A DNA stretch of 64,000 bases from Neospora caninum Liverpool (Eukaryota; Apicomplexa; Conoidasida; Eucoccidiorida; Sarcocystidae): the NCBI RefSeq assembly GCF_000208865.1, contig NC_018387.1:868001-932000 (forward strand). Direction: 5' to 3'. This document shows, piece by piece, positions 1 through 11,279 of this stretch. A program made the translations under genes and the position numbers. The notes under the pieces were generated by a model. It saw only the letters and a list, made by a program, of their open reading frames with translations, was not told the origin of the DNA and ran no database searches. The number at the start of each line of letters is the position of its first letter. The first letter of the stretch is position 1.

Positions 1-2294
1 TGCGTCGACAAATCCGTTACACTGTCCAGGATCCACCCAGTTTTGAAGCCCAACAAGGAACAGAGTCCAGTCATAATCTTCAAAAGATCCGATCCACGGA
101 CAGCTGTCTCTTTAAGTTGCCTCTCAGTCCCGAGAAAGCTGACTCCACACCTCCAAGGTGCGTGATCCTCGAACTCAATACCGATCAAGCGGTTCACCGG
201 TTTGTCACCTTGACGTAGTTGCCCAGTGTACTCGCTGTCTGGGACCGGGACATACTCAGGCTCACACAGATAGTTTGAAAACCAGCCTACAAGATTGCTA
301 CTGATCCGAAACCGCCCGCGCTTGGTACACAGAAATCGTAGATCAAATGTTCCTCCGTCCCGTGCGGGCACTCCTGTGACAGTGATGTCTCCACGTTCTT
401 CAAAAAACGGCGACACCAGCCAGAGACGTCGGACGGCATCATCATTCTCCGATTGAGCGGGGTTAATATTTGAAACAGCTTTGAGATCTTCGAAGGCGTA
501 GACACGTTGCAGCGGCCGCACACTCTTTCCGCTCGGCAGGAAGATCTGTCCGGATTCAATCACGGATTCTCTTCCAGTATCATCATCGTCGGACTGCCTC
601 AGGTCGTGTGTACTTGTCTCTCCCCGCAGCTCGGTTACGTCCTCCTGGAGAAGGACAGCTGGATTAACGATTCTACTCGTGGAGACCATGTTTGCATACT
701 CCAGACGACGGGGGCTCTGACGAATGAAGACTCTGCCCATCTCGCCAAGATACGCGAGGTCTTCCAACACGCAGCCGAGTTTTAATGTCTGCCAGTACTT
801 CGAAGAGGGAAAGATGTCCAGAAACCACAATGGGAAGCGCAGAGCTTCGGAGATGAGAGTTTCTGAAGAAGGGACCAGAGGGGCATCCGTGCGAGCTGTG
901 TGCTGTTTCACTTTGAGCATTCCCTCTTCATACCAAGCCGTTTGAGAGGGCGTTTCAAAGAGACGAGCAGCTTGTGGCCCAATAAGGGAGTGAAGCGTTC
1001 GCCAGGTTTCAGGCTCCATCAACATACTCAGCATATGCATTGCATTCGGCGAAACTGTCGGCGTCAACTGCTCGATTTGTTTCCGCATAGAACGCATGGC
1101 AACGTAGGCTTCCTCAACGTACGGCCCCGTACGAATTGCGTCGAGACAGCCGAGAAAGTTCTTGCCGGGAAGGCAGGCACTTCCCGCTGCCTTTGTCAGA
1201 GCGTCTGTATATTGATCAGGTCGTCCTACGTGAAGCGTGCAGTCCCGGACCTCGGTAGGACCGTCCGAAATGACAGCATTGCGTATTGCCTCCTTGAGGC
1301 GCCCGAGAGCGTTTTCGTACACACAAGAGCTAACAGCCACTCCGCGCCAAGAGAGTGTGTCCAGTTCCTCATTTGGAAGAAAGTCCGCTTCACTGTGATC
1401 TTTTACATTTTTTGATGGCGTCGATTTTACAGGTTTTATCCCTACAAACGAAAGCGAATGGTAGGGCTTCACATAGCGGGCAGGGATCGATTCAAATCCC
1501 TTCGAAGGGAGGCCTTCTGGGTACAGATCCGGCAACAAATCTAGGGCTGCGTTCCCTTCATGAACAATGAGCTGGGAATCGTATCCGAAGGCTGCGCACA
1601 GCCCTATGGCTGCATCGAGGAAAGACGGGAATTCGGACCGCCCTGAATCATGAACAATCCGACACAGAGGTGGTGAGCTCGCTGAGGTCTGACTGGGGCG
1701 AACCTTGTCAGTGCTTGGAACCAACTGGAAGATGAATCCGACACGAAGGGAGCCGGGCAAAGCTTGTGGCTGAGGCTCGCACCGTATCGCTGAATCGTCG
1801 CTACCTTCCACACGGTCGAGAGTGCAAACCAGCTCCAGATGTTGAATGCCTCCGAGCGTCATGGTTGAGATGGCATCAATGGCGAAAGAAGGAAGTGGAG
1901 ACTGGCCCCCTGGACTGTATTCGACCTTTGCTTCGGAGGGTTTATCCGAATCTCTTGACAAGGTCTGTTGCATAATGGTGTCAAACGTTTGACGACCTAG
2001 CAACACGGTTCTCTTCACTGTTTCGTCTTCGAAGCTCTCCCCTGCAGAGGCCTTGAAGACTTGCCTTAGCGCGTCAAACTTGAACGTCGCCAGCGCATTC
2101 CCTCCCGCTTTGTCTGACGATGATAACAGGGGCTCAAACTGGACAAGGAATGACTTTTGGAAGGGGGTTACAGCTTCCACACGACAGGAGGGGAAGTTCA
2201 TGACCCACTGAAACAGGATAAAAAGAAAAGAAAGGAGCCCCCGTCGGGGTCCGAAAAAGAGAAATCTCACTGACGTAAGGGCAGGACCCATCAT
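1..2294 (-). CDS. Large unrecognised secreted protein, partial (runs off left edge)
   Basis: The minus strand stays open from two adjacent ATG codons (2294 and 2291) to base 1: 764 complete codons without a stop and without an intron, so the gene is single-exon as far as seen and its C-terminus is missing. The N-terminus reads as a secretory signal: a short basic stretch (GPRRG) followed by a hydrophobic core (LLSFLFILF) at about residues 20-30. The remainder is mixed, globular-looking sequence with scattered cysteines and few low-complexity runs. I see no kinase, protease, SRS or adhesive-domain motif and I do not recognise the family. A rhoptry, dense-granule or other secreted location is inference from the signal alone. 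A TATATAAA element lies 37 bases upstream of the ATG. It is very probably coding (764 open codons plus a signal peptide); the function is unknown. Confidence 0.85.
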   Translation of the reverse strand, partial: MMGPALTSVRFLFFGPRRGLLSFLFILFQWVMNFPSCRVEAVTPFQKSFLVQFEPLLSSSDKAGGNALATFKFDALRQVFKASAGESFEDETVKRTVLLGRQTFDTIMQQTLSRDSDKPSEAKVEYSPGGQSPLPSFAIDAISTMTLGGIQHLELVCTLDRVEGSDDSAIRCEPQPQALPGSLRVGFIFQLVPSTDKVRPSQTSASSPPLCRIVHDSGRSEFPSFLDAAIGLCAAFGYDSQLIVHEGNAALDLLPDLYPEGLPSKGFESIPARYVKPYHSLSFVGIKPVKSTPSKNVKDHSEADFLPNEELDTLSWRGVAVSSCVYENALGRLKEAIRNAVISDGPTEVRDCTLHVGRPDQYTDALTKAAGSACLPGKNFLGCLDAIRTGPYVEEAYVAMRSMRKQIEQLTPTVSPNAMHMLSMLMEPETWRTLHSLIGPQAARLFETPSQTAWYEEGMLKVKQHTARTDAPLVPSSETLISEALRFPLWFLDIFPSSKYWQTLKLGCVLEDLAYLGEMGRVFIRQSPRRLEYANMVSTSRIVNPAVLLQEDVTELRGETSTHDLRQSDDDDTGRESVIESGQIFLPSGKSVRPLQRVYAFEDLKAVSNINPAQSENDDAVRRLWLVSPFFEERGDITVTGVPARDGGTFDLRFLCTKRGRFRISSNLVGWFSNYLCEPEYVPVPDSEYTGQLRQGDKPVNRLIGIEFEDHAPWRCGVSFLGTERQLKETAVRGSDLLKIMTGLCSLLGFKTGWILDSVTDLST

Positions 2295-2330
2295 TTTTTG
2301 GTGGGAAAGCAGAAGGACACAAGTACACAC

Positions 2331-2338
2331 TTTATATA
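2331..2338 (-). promoter_or_regulatory. TATA-like element upstream of the left-end gene
   Basis: TATATAAA on the minus strand, 37 bases 5' of the first ATG at 2294. Apicomplexan promoters often lack a usable TATA box and the genome is rich in TA runs, so this may be chance. Confidence 0.25.
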
Positions 2339-5300
2339 GTTACCCGGCAAGGGGTGCACGGAGGCGCCCCAAGGCGTGGAACATCGACGCATGCAGTTGT
2401 GAAAGCCGAGGGAAGTTTCCGAAGAGCCCAAGGTTGCAGACAGTCGAATCCACGAGGCAAATGCAGAGAGAAAACTGCGACTTGCAGTTCAGACCTACAG
2501 ACTATCAGCCACTTTGTGGGCTGCAGGTTGAGACCACTGACTCCGAGATCCTCTGCTGCCAGTGCGCGGCAGATGAGAGGATGACTCTCACTCCTTCAGG
2601 GCCCAAAATTTATTTCCATGGCGCACGCAGTTACAGAAGGTTCCCTGGAAACAGTATCCGAGGTCAACCCAGTAGTATGAGTGACGTAACATAAGATTTT
2701 ACGACGTGCGCACGTCGGCATCCGAGCGGCTGCAGCCGAAAGCCAAGCAAGACACAGCTAGCGACACACGCATTTACGGGGTATCCTGCAAAACAGACAT
2801 GACAAACTGGTAAAAATCTGACAGCAAGCTCCAATTTCCACCGAACAAATGTTCTTTTAAATAGCAAACAAAGAAGAGAGTTTTTCCTCGCAACGGCCAG
2901 AATCTGCCTCGATTGCTTCGACTCAACGTTGCCAGCCAAAGTCCTTGACTCCGACTGCTGTTCGGGCGTCCCTACGAAAAGCTTCTAACGTGGAAGGTGT
3001 CCATCTCAATGAAAGGATAGAATGTCTGGGAAGTAAAAGAGAAAGGTGAAAAAAGGGGGTTAGGTCCAAAGGGCCGACAAACGCGTGATCTTTGACGGGC
3101 CCCGCGTCTCTCCCGCCGTTCGAAGACATGCAAGGGAGGGCGCAGCTGACCAGACGACTAGCGTTGTCCTGTTGAGGCTGTTTGCGTTTGTAGTAGCCTT
3201 GCAGTCAGTAAGAACAGAAATCATGAGAGCTCTTTTCCAGTGAAGGACACGTTTTCTGACGCTGGAATCAATGTCACGTCAGGAAAACGGCCTCGCACAT
3301 GTCCGTTTGGTCGTGGAAAATGCGACTCAGCCACCCAGCCCTGCTGGGACTGCCACAACCCCCGCACGAAGGGTGGAAAAAGCACGAGTCGAAAATGAGC
3401 TGTTCATGAAATCTCGATGCCACGCCACTCGCGTTCGCGGAGTAAATCAGCCTATCACGTGCAATTGGAAGCCGTACCACTCTCGCAGTTTGTCCCGAGA
3501 AAATGAAGCGTTGGTTTTCATGCTGCCTCGCATCCAGTTCCTCACAGACTTCTCGACGATGGCTTAGCAGCCAAAGCGACCACCAGTGTCTTGACCTTTG
3601 GACATGGCACTTTTCCTCTATATGTAAATTTACTTGCACGGGCAAATTTGCCGCACGTAGCAGCTTTTAAGTCCGCCTACTCGATTGCCGCAAGCTGGTG
3701 GCTTTGCACATCAGGAAAAAGTCAGAACGGACAGGCTCAGCAGACAGCAGTCGCTTCGTGCGGATACGCGGGACCGATATCCAAGCCATCCGTGAACGTG
3801 TTGACGCTACACATTGGTACCAATAAGCATGTAACGCCTAGCCAGTGACGAATCCTCAGTTTCCCATCATTTCGCACCCAACAACACCGTACTGAAAAAG
3901 GGACAAAGCAGGAAGGCCTTCCACCGATGCATGGCTTCTACGCAGGGAATCATTGTTCACGCTTCATGCCGCGAAGATGCGGATTTTGTGGAAGTCCTGA
4001 CTTTATCGGAGGGTGCCAGGCGCCGACACGATTCTGACAGTGGCGTTCATCCGGTGTCTACTCTCTTTGATTCTCTCAGATGGTGCTGGCGCACTCTGCT
4101 GATCTATAACTGCTTACCTGACGTGTGACAGGCTTGGATTACAGTGTCTGTGTAACATTCGAGCCGTGTCGCGACCTGCCGGTGCATGCACACGGGAGTC
4201 CGGTAATGCTACTCGAGGCTAAAAAAGTCTAATTTGCTTCGCAGTGTGATATGCCACAGCAGTTCTCTAGCGTCAAGATTCCCTTCACATGACATCGAGG
4301 CGTTCTGCTCTGCCACAAGTGTTTCTGTAGCGCGCCAACAGCCTTGCACGAGGGATCGTGGTAGATTAAACGAGAAGCAGTTTGCTACATCCCGAGCTGT
4401 AGGTCAGCAAATAGATAGGGGTGCCAGTGCTTGGCCACGCATATGCCTCTGAATATCGTACAAAGGTATCCGTTCCATACCTAAGCCTTCTTCAAACCAC
4501 AGAAGAATCAGAGGTCAGTCGTGAAGCAGTTTCAGGCATTCGCCTACTTTGTGCTGGGCGGCCAGGTGTTTACTGCCACGCGGCAAAAAGTATAGCAATG
4601 CAGGCTGATTCTTTGTTGCTTGATGCCTGCTGCCGCGCCAATAGTGAGCGCATCCCCAGTTCATGGAGAGTTGTTGTGGGTACGCCACGGCATGCATTCA
4701 GGCGTGCCCAGCTTAGCTGAAAGAACGGACAATGCCGTTCAGTTGTATTTTAAGGACAGCTACCATCTACGGTTTCACAGTCCCGCTCTCATGACCAAAA
4801 TGTGTCAGGCAGAAAAACGAAGAGGAACGTAATCAGCAAAGTGGGGGATCTGGACATTCCACACAGCGTCTTGGTGTGCTGCATATATGCTTCAGAGCAG
4901 AGTTCGAATTCGGGCACACGGCATCTGGCTGCACAGCTCATGTTCATTTGCGTTAGGGGACTCTCCCTGACAATCATTGGCTGCTTCCTCATTCGCACAG
5001 AGGGACACGTTGCCTTCTATACGTAGAGTGCATCTTTACATTCCACACCGTAGGCGCTGCGACACGCACTTGAAGAGACCGCACTCTTCCCAACTGATAA
5101 CCTCAAACCACGGTGAAGGATAGTTTACGACTCACCGCGCCATCTTGTAAGGCGGAGTCATCACACGCGGACGTTCTACGCGTATCGTACCACCAGTGCC
5201 TTGTAGGTAGTACCCGTTGCGTAACCATCGCTATGGATGAGTATTCCTAACGCAAGTCGCTTCATAATTCCTGCCACAGGGCCCACACCGCAGGCACGCC

Positions 5301-6854
5301 GGCCCTCTTCAGATTTCTGGCGCTTCAGTGCTTGCTGCTCGTAGCGAGCCCCCGATTTCTTCTCTCCCACATTTTCCGCACGGCAGGCCGTTGACTACCC
5401 TGTAGCTGCTGTGGCCCCAACCGCCATGATGTCTGCGGTGTCTCCCTGATGGTCTCCGGAGCAGGCAAGGCTAGAATGACTGCGGGGAGTTCTCCCAACG
5501 GATACTGATTCTCATTGCATGTCGTCAACGGTACATAAACCTATGTTAGGAAGAGAACCAGGAGAAGCACGAACGCGTGTGCCGCGTGCCACGATGGGGC
5601 CGCGCGCGTTGGCTGTTTCAGGTTGTGTACCATAAGAAATGCCTCAGAAAGAATGGGGAGAGAGCTTTACACACCCTCTCGATTGCGTCTCTCTGACTGC
5701 TTCCCGACAGGAAAAACAGCTGGAGATGCAGGTCATGAACCCCGTTCTAGCTGCTGTTTCGTCGCGTTTTTCCCAGCATAACAAAGACCGACGGAGGTGA
5801 AGCCCCGGATAGTCAAGGAAAAACGACTTCAATCGACGACAGCTGTACACCCTCTCAAAACACCAGACAACGAGGGACACAGCTTGAACTGTTTACGTGA
5901 AGTGTGTTATTGAGTTCGGAAAGCAAGAAAAAGGATTGGCTTCAAGCAAGAACGTTTTTCCAAGGCTTAGTACGGTTGCAGGCTGCGGCTGCAGGAAGGC
6001 ACGACTTTACGCAGCGGTGAAAAACGTGACCGTCTGGTGACGATGCTACTCACGAAGGGGGTCGGCCGCGGGCCACCACTTTCTTCTCTGTCCACTGTTC
6101 TTTACTCAGTCGTTTCTGAACCTGCTTTTACAACTCTTTGTCTAAGAGATGTGCCACAAGACCCTGCCGCTTCTTCGTAAGAGTATACTGACCCAGCCTA
6201 AACAGCGGGGATCCCGGCGTGTAGAACCTTCGCGCTCGCCGTAGGATTCGCGTGTCTTCCTTGGTACCGTTCATGAACGGAGTTAATCGGGTGTCGAAAG
6301 GTTTCTGCTCTTGCCGATGTGCATGTCTCAATCGCACTTCCTTTTGCGTCCGTAACCGCTACCGCGTGGGCGTCGATTCCCCCCATTCACACCACCACTC
6401 TGGCAGATGCATACACCGCAAGGTCGCCAACCTGTCAGCAACTGTGTGCTTTCCTGATCGCCTTTCGGTATCCCAGACGCACAGCGGAGTAGACAAAACA
6501 AACTTCTAAGTCTGCGGCTTTCCACCGACGGAGCATCTGGCCAAGCACAGCGGCCGATTACGCGCTCTCTGTGCCGTAGTAACTCTTCGCGCTCGCGGCA
6601 ACTGCTGGAAAGCACACCGTCTCCTCACTGTTCCTCCCCACCACCCCCCCCTGTTATGGGCCGCACTGCTTTTCTGGGGCATTGAGACTCGATCTTCCCG
6701 AACCAGGCAGACTCTCTGCCGAGAGCGTCGACGAGAACCGCTCAAGGCCTACGGCCACGTACTGCTGAGAGCCTGAGAGATCCTCGATTCGCGCGCAAAC
6801 CGCACACCCGAATAAGGGACTGATTCGTCGGCGTCAGCACTCGTCTTGGTCGCG
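2339..6854. other. Intergenic region, no supported gene
   Basis: About 4.5 kb between the divergent left-end gene and the UBA-PUB gene. It holds only short open frames on both strands without signal peptide, domain or coherent exon structure. It presumably carries both promoters and 5' UTRs. I found no repeat array or RNA gene. Confidence 0.6.
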
Positions 6855-9800
6855 ATGGCGGAAGAAGAACCCTCCGTAAAACAACTTCCGGATGGATCTC
6901 AGGTAGTCTGCGAGGGCGGCATCTGTCGCCTGCTTCCGGGCGCCGCCAGGCAGGATGCCACAGGTATGACCCGTCCAGGTGGAGAAGGGAAGGCCAAGCT
7001 GCGTTGAGGAGTGCACGGCGACAAATGCGGCGATTTCTCTCTGTGGCTTACCTTCTTTCCTGTCGTGGCCCGATTCCCTTCTTGGTTTTTTGTTGTCTCT
7101 GGTCTCGTCTACCCTTCCCTTGTCGTTCATGAGGAGTAGCGATGAGGGACTTAACTGTTTAGGGCCGGAAGAAGCTGCAGATATAAAAACACCGGGAAGA
7201 TTTCCTGTGTACGTTCTCGCACAGACGTCACATCACCATATTCGGTTGCGCCGCTGCGCTGCTATGAGCATGTGCATTTCCATCGAATCTAACAAAATAA
7301 CCAAAGTGGAACATACACTTCGTTTCTGGCCGTTTTTGGCGCGATATTACTCGGCCATCTTCTACATCGTCTGTGGTGCGTCGCGAGCTACACGCAGGCG
7401 CCAGCGACTCCTTATGCAGAGACATTTCTGTGCGTTCGTTTTTCTTCGTGTTTTTCGTAGCTGAAGACGGAGAACAGAGCACACAAGAACGAGGCGAGAG
7501 GGTGGAGCTGACCCAGGGAGGAAACCCCGCTTTTGTCGCCCAGCATATCAACATGGAGGTACGTCCCCTCTCGGAGTTCCTCTTACGGCCCGTGCTGAGG
7601 ACGCACTTGTTTTCAGGTGCGCTTGTTTGCTTTGCAACTCAAAATACCCAGGCGTCGTTTTGAAACAAACGTGGGGGGTGTCCGTTCACAAGCGCTGTGT
7701 CTTTCCCTGGCTTGTGTTGCCGCACCCACTCACGCACCAGAGTTTAGTCCTCCGAGAGACTGCGTTCTCCTTTGGTTCTTCGTTTCAGCAGCTCTCCGAC
7801 GTTTCTCGTCATTTTCTGCGCTTAGTGTGAACCTTCCTCTCACTCCATCGAACAAAGAGGTTGTGCGTTCCCTGTATCCGTGTCTTTGTTTCGCGTTTTT
7901 GCTCAGCAAGTTGACCAGCTGGTCGACTTTGGGTTCCCGCGGCTTCGTGCAGAAAAAGCGCTCTTTCACGTCCGGCAGCACTCAGCCGACGGGGCTATCG
8001 AAGCCGCCGTCGAGTGGCTCGAAGCGCATGCAGAGGATGACGACGTTGACGAACCTATAAAGGAGGAAGAAAAACCGAAGGAAAAAGTTGTCTTGACGGA
8101 GGAAGAGGCCCAGAGACGAGCCTACGAACTGCAGAAGAAGCTCAGAGAGGTCAGCTCACCGGCGGTTTCTGCCTTTCCTTCAAGTTCTGCTTCGGCTTCT
8201 TCCTCTCCTATTGACTGCCGTTTCGCCGGTCGCGCCTCTTTCGGGATGCGCTGGGCGACACGCGGATACAGCCCCTGTCTTCTGCTTGGACTGTGGAGGG
8301 TGAAACAGGAAATAAGAGCAGCACTGGGACACAGAGAGAGAGAAGGAGAAAGAGAGACCTGTGCTCGCAAGCTGCAAAGAAGCGGGTCGGCAGATGCACG
8401 TATTGTTCACCTGCGCTGTTGAGCTTAGCGACGCAGGAGGCTCCTATAGATCTTGTGTTGCCTCCTTTTTTCCTATTCGAAGAACCGGGAGCGTTTGGCC
8501 CCCAACGCTAGATCACGGTGCATAGCCATGTTTTCCCAGGCACCGTCGAGCGACGACCGTAAAAACGGTTTTGGCATGATGGGGCATGCTGTGTTCTTTC
8601 ATTCATGTGTTGATAGCCCTTCTCCCTCATTCCCCCCCTCGAGAGAAGGAACTCGAGAAGAGCGAAAGGTGTTTCGTTTGCGCTTTCCCTCAGGATCGCC
8701 TTGAACGAGAGAAGAGGGAAGCCATCGAACGCGAGAAACTGCGCCTGGCGCAGACCAAAGCAATGCTGGAACAGAACGCGAAATTAGAGGAAGAGCAAAG
8801 AAAAAGGCAGCTAGCACAACTTCAAAAGGAGAAGGAGGTAACCGAGTCTTCTCCCCGAGTACATTTCTCGTACTTCATCTCCGCTGTCACTCTGTCGAGC
8901 CGTACTTTCGTTACACCGGCGTTCATCTGTGCCCATCTACGTCTTCTAGAGTGGCTTCGCTACATTGGTATTCATTTCTGTGTCTCCACGAGCGGCCGAG
9001 GATGTGCTTTCACACTCTCGTCTTTGCGTCGTGCATACGGAAAAAACTCGAACTTGTGTCATCCTGTTCGTTCAGGAGCACAAAAGAGAACGCGAGCGAC
9101 AACGCCAGTTGTTGCGTGATGAATACCGTGAACGCTTCGGCTGCGAGGCAAGGACAGATACTTTCGTGGGGTTATCGTTTCTTTTGTCTCTTCTCGCTGT
9201 ACCGACATCGCCTCCTACCATTGCCGTGTTCTCTAGACGGACATAAACGCGTGTGTTTCCATCTGCCTGCTGATCAATACAGACGCCTACCTCTCCAGAT
9301 CGTTGCGTCTCACTGGTCTCTCTGTTCCATATCTGGCTGTCAAAAATCACCCCAGTGATGTGGAGAGTGCGCTCTGTGGAACACGGACGTTCGGTTACTC
9401 AGTGAGAGGAAGCGGGCTCAAAAGACGAAGCAGCCAGACGATGTGAGGCCAGCTGGAGCTCTCCGCGTTGCTTCATCGCGCTTGTTCTCTGTTTCCCACG
9501 CGAACCAAGTTGGCTCTTACTGTGGTTGTCAGATGCCGGAGGAGGACGACTCGACAGAGGAAGGCGCGGCCGCCCGGCTCAAGAAGATGAGCGGGAAGGA
9601 GAAGGTTGCTTACTGGTGCAACCGGTTGATGAAGAAATACAAAAAGGATCAGAAGGAAGCGCTCCGCGTTTGTTTCACGACCGTCCGGGTGTACTGTGCA
9701 AATGCGAAGGACCATCCGCTCGAGGAAAAATTCCTCAAAATTCGGTAAGGAGAGAGAAAACGCATATCGACTCCCAATCGCTTTCCGGCTTTTTTCCGCT

Positions 9801-11279
9801 GTCAAAAATCTCGGTGCCTCTCCCATCTTCCCCGCCCCTGGATATTCTCTCTCTCTTTTCATTCCCTCTCTTCTCCATTTGCTTTCTCACTGGTAAAACA
9901 TGCGTGGTTTTTTGCCTCGAAGATGCCACACATCTCCCCCCCCTGGCGTCACCCTCCGTGTCACTTACAGTCTGTATGTGTCTGTTTTGCTGTTTACCTC
10001 TCCCTGTTGCTCTGATCGTTGGCGAGGCGAGAAAAAAGGCAAAAGATGCTTCCGAACTAGATCGAAACGCAAGAGAGCGACCTTACCCTTCCAGAAGGGA
10101 GGAGTTCCCAAACCGCAGTTTCTTGTTGGCTAGGTTCTTGCGCCGAGCATTGGTTTTCCGGTGCGGTCATCTGACAGCAGAAACGCCTTTTTTCCCGCGA
10201 GCGTTTTTTGTGTGCCTATCCGTTCTGTCACACCACCAAGCTGTGCCCAGTTGTGCAAGAACACCTCCCTGCTGGCGCCGTCACTCGCCCTACACGGTAA
10301 ACAGCGAAGGCCCCCGATACCGAGCTCTCTTTTAACATCTTCCTTGGTTTACTCCGCATCTCGTCTCCGCTTTGTGTTTGAGTTGCCACTGCACGCCACT
10401 CCGTTGTTCTTGTGTCTGTGTCAGCAAGGAGAATAACGCATTCAAGTCTCGAGTGCTGCCGTTTGAGGGCGCTTTGGATCTCCTTGACGTATGCGGCTTC
10501 AAAGACACAGGTCAGCCCTTTCGTTACTTTCCTGTTCTTCGCTTTTGTCGTCGCCTCCGCTTTGTGTCTCCAGCGTTTCCCCTTCTTTTCTTCCCCGTGT
10601 TTCCCGTTCCCGTCGAGCAATGCATTTCTCCATACGTGCCTGCATGCGTCACCGGTACACTCCGCGTGCGCTTCCTATTTCTGGCTGCCTCAGTCGACCC
10701 GATCGATTGTCTAGACTCATCTCTTTTCCTTCTCAGTTGCCGTCTTCCTGGCGCGTTAGCGTGACTCTTCGTCCAAAGCAGGAACGGCGCCACCAGCATC
10801 CATATCCGCTTTTAGTGATCGAACGACCGGTAGACCTGCACACAAATCGTTGCTCGAAGAGCCCGCCTGCGCCTGCCAACTTCAGTGCGCATGCACATCC
10901 ATTTCGCTCTCCTGACCGATGCAGATCTTTGATTCAACTGTCTTGCGTCTCTGCGTTCGTGTCCTCTTCTGCACGACTCCGCACCTACTTTTGGGGACGA
11001 CGAGACGTTGCACTGCCGCATTTCTCTATTCCCATAGCTGCAAGGACGCATGCCAATCGGCACGTCCACGCGTGAGGCTCTGGGTCAACTGCAGTCTCCT
11101 TGTCGCTGGGACATTTGGTTTCCCGCAGGTGCTTTCCACCTGTCTCTGAGGACCTTTCTCGACCGTCTTTCGCGTCCTTTGCAGGCGACTTTTTGGTCAT
11201 CAACGGCCAGCCGGATGGCTTCGTTCTGGGCCAAGCCTTGAAGTTTATCGATGTCCTCCTCGAGCAACTGAAGAACTAA
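6855..11279 (+). CDS. UBA and PUB domain protein, probable p97/ubiquitin adaptor
   Basis: Eight exons with matching phases: 6855-6963, 7461-7558, 7907-8149, 8694-8837, 9076-9147, 9533-9744, 10425-10510, 11185-11279; 352 aa. Residues 70-115 form a UBA domain (QLVDFGF loop, later AAVEWLEAH), which binds ubiquitin. Residues about 125-220 are a charged Glu/Arg/Lys coiled coil ending in RERFG, like the linker of UBXN1-type proteins. Residues about 235-350 form a PUB domain (ARLKKMSGKEKV, then NNAFKSRVLPF and GALDLLDVCGF), a fold that in other proteins docks on the C-terminal tail of p97/VCP/Cdc48. The combination suggests an adaptor bringing ubiquitinated clients to p97 in cytosol or nucleus; this is inferred from the domains. 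The exon 5 donor appears to be GC (gag/gcaagg), or else a weak GT donor 21 bases downstream. The ATG at 6855 has coding continuity into exon 2 only with the donor at 6964. Confidence 0.85.
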
